Shown here: in pieces, positions 1-8,017 of the stretch | Layout of the letters: the number at the start of each line of letters is the position of its first letter | Numbering within the stretch: the stretch's first letter is position 1 | Source of the DNA: Mangrovibacillus cuniculi | GTDB taxonomy: Bacteria; Bacillota; Bacilli; Bacillales; R1DC41 | Assembly: GCF_015482585.1 (NCBI RefSeq) | Contig: NZ_CP049742.1 | Span: forward strand, 74,501-138,500 | Length of the DNA: 64,000 nucleotides | Reading direction: 5' to 3' | Notes under the pieces: generated by a model | The model's database searches: none | What the model saw: only the letters and a program-made list of their open reading frames with translations | Told to the model about the DNA's origin: nothing | Translations under genes and position numbers: made by a program

Positions 1-1167
1 GAAGACTTTGCATTTCAAGGAGTCGAAATTGCTGCAGTTCCTTCTAGTTTTCCGATTGACCTAGGAGATACAGATCAGTTGACGGGAGACATGGGAGAGT
101 TGTCCGACGGCATCAGTAAAGTGAATGACGGGATGACGGAATTGGAAGATGGTATCCGTCAATTACGTGATGGCGCTGCAGAGTTGGAGAAGGGGTCTGC
201 TCAGTATCAAAGAGGGGTTAGAGAGTTGAACGGATCTTCTGGAGACATTGTTGCTGGATCCACGCAGATTAAGAATGCATTGCAAACGATAAACGCAGGA
301 TTATCCGGCGGTGCTGGTGAGATGGATTTAGGTGCTTTGGCGGAGTTGCCAGCTGGGTTAGGGAAGCTTTCGGATGGTTTGAAGCAAACGAATGAGGGCT
401 TAACGACTTTTCAACAACAGTACAATCAAGCATATGCTGCGCTGAACGAAGCAATACGTGCCATTCCAACGGCGCAAGTAACGGAAGCGGAAATCGCTGC
501 GCTATATGAAAGTGGAGCAGATGCAGTAGTGGTGGATAAGTTGGTAGCATCTTATGCAGCAGCTCAAAAGGTTAGAGGCACGTATGAGTCTGTTCAAGGT
601 GCGTTTGCAGCGGTGGACCCAACGATGACACAAGTGAAAGGTTCTCTTACTACTATTAGTGGTCAGTTAGATAGCATTTCTGCCAACCTTGAGAAGTCTT
701 TAGCGCAGATGGATACAGGAAGTTTAGTCGAGCTGCAAGAAGGTATAGCTCAATTGGCATCTAATTACAATACGTTCCACAACGGAATTGTCAGCTATAC
801 GCAAGGTGTGGGACAGTTAGCGAACTCGTATAAAGAGTTGAACAAAGGTGTCACGGAAGTCTCCAACGGCTTAGGTGAGTTACAAAGTGGAGCTGGTGAA
901 CTGCAAGATGGGACACAAGAGTTGAGCGATGAAACGGCAGACTTACCAGAGCGTTTACAAGCGGAAATCAATGAGATGGTTGCACAGTTTGATAAGTCAG
1001 ATTTTGAACCAATTTCTTTCGTTTCTCCAGAGAACGAAAATGTGAAGTCTGTACAATTCGTTCTGAAGACGGAAAGCATTGAGAAGGAAGAGCCGAAGGA
1101 GAAGGAAGCGGTGGAGGAAGAGAAGAATGGTTTTTGGGAGTTGTTTGTTGGATTGTTTAAAAAGTAA
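1..1167 (+). CDS. C-terminal part of an X-X-X-Leu-X-X-Gly heptad-repeat protein (YhgE/Pip-like), 5' partial
   Basis: The frame is open from base 1, so the start lies outside the window; about 388 codons are visible. Residues run in a repeating pattern such as LSDGISKVNDGMTELEDG and LGELQSGAGELQDGTQELSD. This is the heptad pattern typical of YhgE/Pip-type membrane proteins and related surface proteins, which form long coiled coils outside the membrane. The visible part ends in a charged Glu/Lys tail followed by a short hydrophobic/basic FWELFVGLFKK, and no C-terminal membrane bundle is seen, unlike classical YhgE. Function is unknown; anchoring may lie in the missing N-terminus. A rho-independent terminator follows directly. 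Confidence 0.75.
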   Translation, partial: EDFAFQGVEIAAVPSSFPIDLGDTDQLTGDMGELSDGISKVNDGMTELEDGIRQLRDGAAELEKGSAQYQRGVRELNGSSGDIVAGSTQIKNALQTINAGLSGGAGEMDLGALAELPAGLGKLSDGLKQTNEGLTTFQQQYNQAYAALNEAIRAIPTAQVTEAEIAALYESGADAVVVDKLVASYAAAQKVRGTYESVQGAFAAVDPTMTQVKGSLTTISGQLDSISANLEKSLAQMDTGSLVELQEGIAQLASNYNTFHNGIVSYTQGVGQLANSYKELNKGVTEVSNGLGELQSGAGELQDGTQELSDETADLPERLQAEINEMVAQFDKSDFEPISFVSPENENVKSVQFVLKTESIEKEEPKEKEAVEEEKNGFWELFVGLFKK

Positions 1168-1175
1168 AGAGGAGG

Positions 1176-1201
1176 CCACCGCGGTTTGCGGTGGTTTTTT
1201 T
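1176..1201 (+). terminator. Rho-independent terminator
   Basis: Perfect stem CCACCGC/GCGGTGG with a 5-base loop followed by seven T residues, 9 bases after the stop of the heptad-repeat gene. It abuts the 3' end of the convergent GNAT gene. Confidence 0.85.
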
Positions 1202-1742
1202 AGATGTACTTTTGAACAGAAAGATTCCATATCATATGATCGCGGTCTTTTCCCCAATAGTCTTTCAGGTGAATAGTGGGAGCTCCAAATTTTTTGCACC
1301 AAACTTGCTGCGCAGCAATAAACCCACTGTCTAAATAGAATCGGGTCATTTGCTTAGCGTGAAGTTCTACCAACATGCTCTTTACTAAAAAACTACCGAC
1401 CCCTTTTTGTTGATAGGAAGGGTGAATGTAAACAGTTCCGACCTCTACAAATGTTTGAGGATCTTCTTCAACCCATTCTTGAATAAGCGAGTTTGGAGGG
1501 CCATATTCAATCGTTCCAATCAATTCATCATCAAGAAATGCTAATAAGAAAAAACGATCTTTTCCATTGCTCCGAAAATCGACTTCTAAGTATGTTTTCT
1601 TTTCTTCTATCTCCTGCTGGATGTCCTCTACCTTATCGCCAATCCCATCTTTTTCATATGTGTCGAAAATCATCAATTCGAAAAATCGATGTAAGATATG
1701 GACGTCAGTTACAGTAGGTCGACGAAGTGTAACAGGTAACAT
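1200..1742 (-). CDS. GNAT-family N-acetyltransferase
   Basis: 180 residues. It should transfer an acetyl group from acetyl-CoA to an unidentified amine. The acetyl-CoA binding motif A is visible as VGTVYIHPSYQQKGVGSFLV (Q/R-x-x-G-x-G/A type) in the second half, preceded by the beta strand ELIGTIEYG. The start is placed at an ATG 8 bases after GAGG; a GTG three codons upstream sits on the ribosome site itself. Monocistronic and convergent with the heptad-repeat gene. The substrate cannot be told from sequence. Confidence 0.8.
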   Translation of the reverse strand: MLPVTLRRPTVTDVHILHRFFELMIFDTYEKDGIGDKVEDIQQEIEEKKTYLEVDFRSNGKDRFFLLAFLDDELIGTIEYGPPNSLIQEWVEEDPQTFVEVGTVYIHPSYQQKGVGSFLVKSMLVELHAKQMTRFYLDSGFIAAQQVWCKKFGAPTIHLKDYWGKDRDHMIWNLSVQKYI

Positions 1743-1847
1743 TGGCTTCACCTCTTTTTAGTTCTACTATATCATTCTATTAACTAGTTTTTGAGTATCC
1801 TATTCGATACAATAAGAAAAAATGACAATCAAGAGAGGTGTAACGAA

Positions 1848-2150
1848 ATGAAAGAACTAATGGAAAAGATTACAGCATTTCGAGAAGCGCGTGGATGGGA
1901 TGCGAATTTAAGTGAAAAAGATTTAGCCATCTCCATATCGTTGGAAGCGAACGAGTTGCTAGAAAACTTTCAATGGAAGACTAGTGAAGAAGCCATTGCA
2001 GCAACATCTGAAAATATAAGAGAAGAGATGGCAGATGTATTTATCTACTTGTTGCAATTAGCAGATCGTCTTGGTGTGGATTTGGAAGAAGAAGCGCATA
2101 AGAAGATTGTGAAGAATGCGGTGAAATATCCTTTGCCTGTGCAGAAGTAA
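1848..2150 (+). CDS. MazG-like nucleotide pyrophosphohydrolase
   Basis: 100 residues in the all-alpha NTP pyrophosphatase superfamily (MazG/dCTPase-like), which hydrolyses non-canonical or excess NTPs to NMP and pyrophosphate. The metal-binding helix ISLEANELLENFQW and the second helix EEMADVFIYLLQLAD give the E-x-x-E ... E-x-x-D arrangement of the family. The length is typical of the single-domain house-cleaning type. The start is the ATG after AGAGAGGTGTAACGAA; an in-frame upstream extension has no ribosome site. It stands alone, followed by a tandem repeat array. Confidence 0.8.
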   Translation: MKELMEKITAFREARGWDANLSEKDLAISISLEANELLENFQWKTSEEAIAATSENIREEMADVFIYLLQLADRLGVDLEEEAHKKIVKNAVKYPLPVQK

Positions 2151-2188
2151 ATTGGTGACGGACGTTAAATGATGAGAAAAGAAAAGTA

Positions 2189-2590
2189 GAGAATCATCAG
2201 TGAGCGGAGACGGTCGTCAAAAGCGATGGAGAAGAAATTTGAGAACCATCAGAGAGCGGAGGCGGCTGTCAAAAACGATGGAGAAGAAATTTGAGGACCA
2301 TCAGAGAGCGAAGACGGTCATCAAACGCAATGGGAAAGAAATTTGAGGACCATCAGAGAGTGAAGACGGTCGTCAAACGCAATGGGAAAGAAATTTGAGG
2401 ACCATCAGAGAGTGAAGACGGTCGTCAAAAGCGATGGAGAAGAAATTTGAGGACCATCAGAGAGCGGAGACGGTTGTCAAAAGCGATGGGAAAGAAATTT
2501 GAGGACCATCAGAGAGTGAAGACGGTCGTCAAAAGCGATGGGAAAGAAATTTGAGAACCGTCAGAGGACAGTGACGGTTGTTAAACTGGA
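2189..2590. repeat. Tandem hairpin array A1: eight 52-bp units
   Basis: Units start at 2189, 2241, 2293, 2345, 2397, 2449, 2501 and 2553, an exact 52-bp step. Each unit has arms like GAGGACCATC and GACGGTCGTC (8 of 10 pairing) around an AGAGAGCGGA-type loop, then a purine-rich spacer ending AAAGAAATTT. Units differ by substitutions but not by indels. Lies between convergent genes. Not coding: 52 is not a multiple of 3. Confidence 0.9.
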
Positions 2591-2606
2591 AAGAAAGCAA
2601 AAAAGA

Positions 2607-2638
2607 GGACCGTCAACCCACGCAGCATCGGTCCTCCT
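2607..2638 (-). terminator. Terminator of the iron alcohol dehydrogenase gene
   Basis: On the minus strand the stem GAGGACCG/CGGTCCTC with a 16-base loop is followed by six T residues, just past the stop of the dehydrogenase. The arm GAGGACCGTC is the same as the left arm of the adjacent array A1 units. Confidence 0.75.
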
Positions 2639-2644
2639 TCCTTA

Positions 2645-3844
2645 TCACCCCGTAATCTTCTCAAACAACTCCACAAAATCCGCCCGACTCATGATTTTCG
2701 GAACTGGATAAAACGGATTAGCTTCCAGAAACGCGCGGTCCGCCATCTCCGGAATATCTGCCGCCTTAATTCCATCTATAACTTCTGGAATGCCAAGCTC
2801 CACATTCATTTCTCTCACCAACTCCACAAACTTTCCTGCCTTCACCTCCAAACTATCTCCTGGTTCTGCAATCCCCACCTCATCCGCCAATTCTCCCAAC
2901 GGTTTAAACACCGACTCTCCATAAAACTCTAGTACATGCGGCAGCACTACGGCGTTCGCCAACCCATGTGGAATACCGTAAAATCCACCCAGTGTGTGAG
3001 CGATGGCATGCACATTTCCCACGAACGCTCGAGTGAACGCACTTCCTGCCAAATAGGAAGCCTTCTGCATATTGGATCGCGCTGTCACATTGGACCCGTT
3101 TGTAAAAGCTTCTTTTAGGTTGGAGACAATGAGTTGCACTGCCTCCACACTTTGTTTTCTGGTGGTTGGTGTATTACTTCTTCCAATATAAGCTTCAATA
3201 GCGTGCGTCATCGCATCCATTCCTGTTGCAGCGGTGATATGAGGAGGTAGTCCAGTTGTTAAAAGTGGATCAAGCACCGCATAGTGTGGAATTAGAACCG
3301 TGTCGGTTATGGTATACTTCGTTCGATTTGCTGGATCTGTCACAACAATTGCAACCGTTGCCTCGCTCCCAGTGCCAGAAGTCGTCGGCACCGCTACTAA
3401 AGGTGGAATGCCTCTGCGAATCTTTAGAGAGCCTTTCATCTCTGCCAAAGACTTGTCCGGCCTCGCAACTCGTGCCGCGACTCCTTTCGCACAATCAATA
3501 GAAGAGCCACCGCCAAAGGCAACAATAACGTCGCATTGATGTTGATAATATAGCTTCACCGCATCCTCCATATTTTCTATCGTGGGATTAGGGACCACCT
3601 TATCATAAACAACGTGACTAGCGTTGTTAGCGGACAACACATCTAAAAAAGGCTGCATCAATCGAGCTTTCCCGATACCCTCATCGGTCACAATTAAGAT
3701 CTTCTTAAACCCAATATTCCGAAGTAAATCTGGTAACTTCAAAATACTGTTCTCTCCCTCCAATAAACACGGCTTGCGCCACTGAAGGAAATACAAACTA
3801 TATTTAAATACAAATTGATAAGCACGACAGTATAGGTTGTACAT
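2645..3844 (-). CDS. Iron-containing (group III) alcohol dehydrogenase
   Basis: 399 residues, the usual length of the family. NAD(P)-dependent interconversion of alcohols and aldehydes or ketones is expected. The nucleotide-binding motif GGGSSIDCAKG lies near residue 110, and PTTSGTGSEAT follows. The metal-binding part reads GMDAMTHAIEAY and then HAIAHTLGGFYGIPHG, supplying the conserved Asp and His ligands. The start region MYNLYCRAYQ matches the family. Monocistronic, flanked by tandem arrays on both sides. The substrate is unknown. Confidence 0.88.
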   Translation of the reverse strand: MYNLYCRAYQFVFKYSLYFLQWRKPCLLEGENSILKLPDLLRNIGFKKILIVTDEGIGKARLMQPFLDVLSANNASHVVYDKVVPNPTIENMEDAVKLYYQHQCDVIVAFGGGSSIDCAKGVAARVARPDKSLAEMKGSLKIRRGIPPLVAVPTTSGTGSEATVAIVVTDPANRTKYTITDTVLIPHYAVLDPLLTTGLPPHITAATGMDAMTHAIEAYIGRSNTPTTRKQSVEAVQLIVSNLKEAFTNGSNVTARSNMQKASYLAGSAFTRAFVGNVHAIAHTLGGFYGIPHGLANAVVLPHVLEFYGESVFKPLGELADEVGIAEPGDSLEVKAGKFVELVREMNVELGIPEVIDGIKAADIPEMADRAFLEANPFYPVPKIMSRADFVELFEKITG

Positions 3845-3937
3845 ATTTTTCCACCACCTTAGAGGTAAAAGCTTGTTCGTAGATATATATGGAGTGAATG
3901 GGAGGTTTAGAAGTGGGAGTTTTCTACTGTTTTTGGG

Positions 3938-4268
3938 GATAACGTGTGGTCAAGAAGGAGTAGTTGTGTTGCAGAGCACCCGTTAAATGGATAACGTGCG
4001 CTCAAGGAGAGGAGGAGAGATTGTAGAGCACACGTTAAATGGATAACGTGCGCTCTAGGAGGAGAGGAGAGGGTGTAGAGCACACGTTAAATGGATAACG
4101 TGCGCTCAAGGAGAGGAGGAGAGGTTGTAGAGCACCTGTTAAATGGATAACGTGTGCTCAAGGAGGAGAGGAGAGGTTGCAGAGCACACGTTAAATGGAT
4201 AACGTGCGCTCAAGGAGGAGAGGAGAGGTTGCAGAGCACACATTAAATCAATAGCATGCGCTCAAGAT
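3938..4268. repeat. Tandem hairpin array B1: six 52-bp units plus a half unit
   Basis: AGAGCAC starts fall at 3973, 4025, 4077, 4129, 4181 and 4233, exactly 52 bp apart, with a half unit before them. Arms GAGCACACGTTA and TAACGTGCGCTC pair at 11 of 12 positions over a six-base AATGGA-type loop. The spacer is almost pure purine (AAGGAGAGGAGGAGAG type). Located between the divergent dehydrogenase and galE, just upstream of the galE control region. Confidence 0.9.
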
Positions 4269-4311
4269 GAAGTAGTTAAACCCCAGACCACACCTCACAC
4301 GACAAATAAAA

Positions 4312-4325
4312 TGAAAACGCATACA
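4312..4325 (+). promoter_or_regulatory. cre-like CcpA site upstream of galE
   Basis: TGAAAACGCATACA fits the cre pattern TG-N-AA-N-CG-N4-CA. It lies about 90 bases before the galE start and just upstream of the paired palindromes, fitting carbon catabolite control by CcpA. Assignment is by pattern only. Confidence 0.5.
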
Positions 4326-4340
4326 TTTTACCATAGATTA

Positions 4341-4373
4341 TTTTACTAAAAAGTAGTAAAATTTTTAGTAAAA
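4341..4373. promoter_or_regulatory. Paired LacI-type operators of the galETM operon
   Basis: TTTTACTAAAAA at 4341-4352 and its exact reverse complement TTTTTAGTAAAA at 4362-4373. Each contains the odd palindrome TTTTA-S-TAAAA, and the centres are 22 bp (about two turns) apart. The same 11-mer occurs twice in front of the galactoside ABC operon at 7860-7903. The LacI-family protein encoded at 17072-18088 is the obvious candidate ligand. Confidence 0.65.
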
Positions 4374-4403
4374 CATATAGTGATTGCAAAGGAGGAGTTT
4401 GTT

Positions 4404-5405
4404 ATGGCGATTTTAGTTTGTGGTGGAGCAGGATATATTGGTAGCCATGCGGTCTGGCAGTTAGTGAAGCAAGGGGAAGAAGTGGTGGTGGTGGACTCCC
4501 TTCAGAAGGGTCACGCGCCGGCAGTTCATCCAGAAGCGACGTTGCACGTAGGGGATCTGCGCGATGCCACATTCCTAGATGGGGTGTTCAAAAAACACAA
4601 CATCGAAGCAGTTCTTCACTTCGCAGCGGATTCTCTTGTTGGGGAAAGTGTAACAGATCCGCTAACCTACTATGATAACAACGTTCACGGTGCGAACTGC
4701 TTGCTGAAAGCGATGGTGAAACACGATGTGAAGAAGATTATTTTCTCTTCTACTGCTGCGGTGTACGGTGAGCCGGATACGGTGCCAATCACAGAAACGA
4801 ATCGAGTACAGCCGACAAATCCTTATGGTGAGACAAAGTTAGCGATTGAAAAGATGCTTCATTGGTCGGAGCAAGCATACGGTATTCGTCACGTGGTTCT
4901 GCGTTACTTTAACGTGGCTGGGGCTGATACAGACGGTGTGATTGGGGAAGACCACACGCCAGAAACGCACTTGCTGCCGATTATCTTACAAGTGGCTCTT
5001 GGTAAAAGAGAGCAAATTCACATTTACGGAGACGACTATCCAACGCCGGATGGGACGTGTATCCGCGATTATATTCATGTAACGGATTTGATTCAAGCCC
5101 ATTTATTAGCGCTTACTCATTTGCGTGAGGGTAAAGGAAGCGACGTTTTCAATTTAGGGAATGGAAACGGCTTTTCTGTAAAAGAAGTGATCGAAGCTGT
5201 CCGTAAGGTTACTGGTCATGAGATACCTGCAGTTGTGTCCGAGCGACGAGGTGGCGATCCGGCTCAGTTAATTGCTTCTTCTGAAAAAGCGATGGCTGTA
5301 TTAGGGTGGGAACCGCGACACTCTTCCATGGAAGAAATGATTCAAAGTGCGTACGACTGGTTCCGCAACCATCCAACTGGTTATGGAAAGGTGGAGAGAA
5401 AATGA
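4404..5405 (+). CDS. galE: UDP-glucose 4-epimerase
   Basis: 333 residues, full length. Interconverts UDP-galactose and UDP-glucose in the Leloir pathway, using bound NAD. The Rossmann motif GGAGYIG lies at residues 7-13; the SDR catalytic residues are in SSTAAVYG (about 115-122) and YGETK (Tyr141, Lys145). The ATG is preceded by AAAGGAGG with good spacing. It is the first gene of galE-galT-galM; its stop overlaps the galT start (ATGA). Regulation by the operators and cre-like site just upstream is likely. Confidence 0.96.
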   Translation: MAILVCGGAGYIGSHAVWQLVKQGEEVVVVDSLQKGHAPAVHPEATLHVGDLRDATFLDGVFKKHNIEAVLHFAADSLVGESVTDPLTYYDNNVHGANCLLKAMVKHDVKKIIFSSTAAVYGEPDTVPITETNRVQPTNPYGETKLAIEKMLHWSEQAYGIRHVVLRYFNVAGADTDGVIGEDHTPETHLLPIILQVALGKREQIHIYGDDYPTPDGTCIRDYIHVTDLIQAHLLALTHLREGKGSDVFNLGNGNGFSVKEVIEAVRKVTGHEIPAVVSERRGGDPAQLIASSEKAMAVLGWEPRHSSMEEMIQSAYDWFRNHPTGYGKVERK

Positions 5406-6943
5406 ATACGGTGATCTTTTCACACGTAGAAAATCTTTTAACATATGGTGTACGAACTAATTTAATAGAAGAAACAGATAAGGATTATGTTCGGAATCGA
5501 TTGTTAGCGGTGTTGGATGTAGAACATTACGAAGTGCCTACCGAGATAGAGGAAGAGTCCAATCACCTAGTAATTTTAGAATCCATCCTTGATTGGGCTT
5601 ACGAACATGAACGTCTAGAGCATAACGATGTCACGCATCGAGATATTCTAGATACAGAAATCATGGGCTGCTTTGTGGCTCGCCCATCGGAAGTAAACAG
5701 AGTGTTTCGCACACTATATGAACAAGAGAGTCCTACAGCTGCAACGGACTATTTATATCGACTATCCAATGATTCCAACTACATCCGAACAGGACGTATT
5801 GCGAAGAATCAACATTGGCTGACAAATACAGATTACGGTGATATCGAAATTACTATCAATCTATCAAAGCCAGAGAAAGATCCTGCGACAATTGCGCTAG
5901 AGAAACAAGCGAAGCAATATGCGTATCCAACATGTTTATTATGTAAAGAAAACGTGGGATACAAAGGTCGCTTAACGCATCCTGCTCGCAGTAACTTACG
6001 TACAGTGCCGCTTACGTTACAAGAGGAAAAGTGGCAATTACAGTACTCTCCGTATGTGTACTACAACGAGCATGCGATCGTTTTCCGAGAAGAGCACACA
6101 CCAATGAAAATCTCGAAGCAGTCCTTTGCGAAATTACTAGATTTTGTGGAGCAATATCCACACTATTTCATCGGTTCGAATGCCGATCTACCAATCGTTG
6201 GGGGATCTATTTTGAGCCACGACCACTTCCAAGCTGGTAACCACGAGTTTCCGATGGCGAAAGCGGGCGTGTCACATACGTTTACCTTGGACGAATATAA
6301 AGATATCTCCATCGGAATTGTCGATTGGCCAATGTCTGTGTTGCGTTTAACGGGAACCGATGCAGCTAGTTTAGTAGAAGCTAGTGGGTATATTTTAGAG
6401 ATGTGGAAAGATTATTCAGATCCTGCTGTCGACATTGAAGCGTTCACAGGTGACACACCACACAACACCATTACGCCAATCGCTAGAAGAAGAGGAGACC
6501 AATTCGAACTGGATTTAGTACTTCGAAATAATAGAACGAGTGAGCAACATCCACTAGGAATCTTCCATCCACATGCGGAAGTTCACCCGATTAAGAAAGA
6601 AAATATCGGCTTAATCGAAGTAATGGGATTAGCTGTACTACCAGGTCGTTTAAAGGAAGAACTACAAAAAATCACAGAGTACGTGAGTGAGAACCAACTA
6701 GCGCAAGTAGCACAAGATCCACTTACAGCGAAGCATGCAGAGTGGGTACAGCAGCTTGTAAACAGCGTGGAGGAAGTGTCAGATTGGCAAGAAGTAATCC
6801 AGCAAGAAGTAGGAAGATTGTTCTCTATCGTCCTAGAGCATGCTGGTGTGTTCAAACGAGATAAAGAAGGACTAGAGGCATTTATTCGATTTACAAAAGA
6901 GTTGCAACAGGTAGGTGACCAGCATGAAGTACGAAACGTTTAA
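5402..6943 (+). CDS. galT: UDP-glucose--hexose-1-phosphate uridylyltransferase, class II
   Basis: 513 residues, typical of the longer Firmicute class II GalT rather than the roughly 350-residue E. coli form. Exchanges UMP between UDP-glucose and galactose-1-phosphate. The active-site stretch SHDHFQAG lies at residues 272-279, with His275 the likely nucleophile of the HxHxQ-like motif; a possible metal pair CLLC lies near residue 180. Translationally coupled to galE by a 4-base overlap, and its last 20 bases overlap galM. Confidence 0.95.
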   Translation: MNTVIFSHVENLLTYGVRTNLIEETDKDYVRNRLLAVLDVEHYEVPTEIEEESNHLVILESILDWAYEHERLEHNDVTHRDILDTEIMGCFVARPSEVNRVFRTLYEQESPTAATDYLYRLSNDSNYIRTGRIAKNQHWLTNTDYGDIEITINLSKPEKDPATIALEKQAKQYAYPTCLLCKENVGYKGRLTHPARSNLRTVPLTLQEEKWQLQYSPYVYYNEHAIVFREEHTPMKISKQSFAKLLDFVEQYPHYFIGSNADLPIVGGSILSHDHFQAGNHEFPMAKAGVSHTFTLDEYKDISIGIVDWPMSVLRLTGTDAASLVEASGYILEMWKDYSDPAVDIEAFTGDTPHNTITPIARRRGDQFELDLVLRNNRTSEQHPLGIFHPHAEVHPIKKENIGLIEVMGLAVLPGRLKEELQKITEYVSENQLAQVAQDPLTAKHAEWVQQLVNSVEEVSDWQEVIQQEVGRLFSIVLEHAGVFKRDKEGLEAFIRFTKELQQVGDQHEVRNV

Positions 6944-7853
6944 AGGGATAGAAGCCGTTGTTTTAGAAAATGAGGCCGTAAAGTGTACGTTTTTACCTAG
7001 TTACGGTGGAAAGCTCGCATCATTCTACGATAAGCGAAATGAGTACGAATGGCTGTTCCAAGCGGAAGAGGAGAATCTCCGCATCCCAGAGTACGGTAGT
7101 GACTTTTCCCTCTATGACTCTAGTGGATTTGATGAAGTGTTTCCTAGCATTGATGAAACCTTCCATCCGACAACAGGAGAAATAGTTCCAGATCACGGAG
7201 AAGTGTGGGCTCTCCCTTGGGAGGTAGAAGAGGTCGACCATGGACTACAGTTTACTGTGAAAAGTTCAGTCTTTCCTTATGAACTGATTCGTACGGTTAC
7301 GCTGGAGGAGGAAGGTCTCCAATTTGACTATCGTGCAGTCAATAACGGACCACTTTCCTTCCCGTTTATCTGGACACCTCATTGTTTACTAAACATGAAT
7401 GAGTATACGAAGATTGAGGTACCTTCTGGATTAGAGGAAGTAATAACCGTAGAGCACGGCACAAAGCATTTAGGAGAATGGGGCACTCGCCATACGTATC
7501 CTTTTACGAAATCTTTAAGCACTGGGGAAGAGATGGATTTATCTAAAGTTGCACCAATAGAGAGTGGGACGTGTGAGAAATTTTATTTTACTAAACCTCT
7601 CCCAGAAGGTTGGTGTGCAGTGAAGCAGCATGATCTCGGCACAACCCTTCGCTATGAGTTTCCTCATGAGAAAATACCCTACTTGGGTGTATGGAAGACG
7701 GAAGGTGGCTACAGAGGTCATTACAACATGGCGCTCGAGCCTTGTACGGGGATTTATGATGATGTGTATGTGGCGAAAAAGATTCGCAAAGTAACGGAAA
7801 TTCCGCCGAACGGAGAGTATACGTGGGAATTTCGTATGAAATTACTAAAATAA
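6924..7853 (+). CDS. galM: Aldose 1-epimerase-family protein (galactose mutarotase)
   Basis: 309 residues. It should convert beta-D-galactose to the alpha anomer used by galactokinase. The beta-sandwich epimerase pattern is present, with TPHCLLNM carrying the catalytic-type His in mid-protein and the C-terminal NMALEPCTG supplying the conserved Glu. The ATG lies 20 bases inside galT, after AGGTAGGTGA; a GTG three codons upstream is less likely. Last gene of the operon; no terminator is visible before the next promoter. The symbol is assigned from context as much as sequence. Confidence 0.85.
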   Translation: MKYETFKGIEAVVLENEAVKCTFLPSYGGKLASFYDKRNEYEWLFQAEEENLRIPEYGSDFSLYDSSGFDEVFPSIDETFHPTTGEIVPDHGEVWALPWEVEEVDHGLQFTVKSSVFPYELIRTVTLEEEGLQFDYRAVNNGPLSFPFIWTPHCLLNMNEYTKIEVPSGLEEVITVEHGTKHLGEWGTRHTYPFTKSLSTGEEMDLSKVAPIESGTCEKFYFTKPLPEGWCAVKQHDLGTTLRYEFPHEKIPYLGVWKTEGGYRGHYNMALEPCTGIYDDVYVAKKIRKVTEIPPNGEYTWEFRMKLLK

Positions 7854-7859
7854 TAAAAT

Positions 7860-7903
7860 ATTTTACTAAATATGATTGATTTGTTCTAAAATTTTTACTA
7901 AAA
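7860..7903. promoter_or_regulatory. Two TTTTACTAAAA operators of the galactoside transport operon
   Basis: ATTTTACTAAAT at 7860-7871 and TTTTTACTAAAA at 7892-7903, centres 32 bp (about three turns) apart. The second covers the -10 box of the likely promoter, so repressor binding would block RNA polymerase. Same motif as in front of galE. Confidence 0.65.
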
Positions 7904-7904
7904 T
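7876..7904 (+). promoter_or_regulatory. Likely SigA promoter of the galactoside operon
   Basis: -35 TTGATT at 7876-7881, 17-base spacer, -10 TAAAAT at 7899-7904. The -10 overlaps operator 2, and the cre-like site lies just downstream of the expected start. Confidence 0.55.
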
Positions 7905-7917
7905 CATAGATAGTTAA

Positions 7918-7931
7918 TGTAAACGCTTTCT
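7918..7931 (+). promoter_or_regulatory. cre-like CcpA site downstream of the galactoside promoter
   Basis: TGTAAACGCTTTCT matches the cre consensus TGWAARCGYTWWCW at every position. It lies just after the expected transcription start, a position where CcpA acts as a roadblock. Confidence 0.7.
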
Positions 7932-8017
7932 TTAATAAGATTATCTCATCTACGAACCAGGGGATTGCAAGTCAAGTGTTTACATAACCGTTCTAACAAT
8001 CTTAAGGGGGAAATAGG

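Noticed and set aside
4300-4403. Consensus SigA promoter for galE
   Set aside because: No hexamer pair with acceptable spacing was convincing; the operators are reported without a promoter call.
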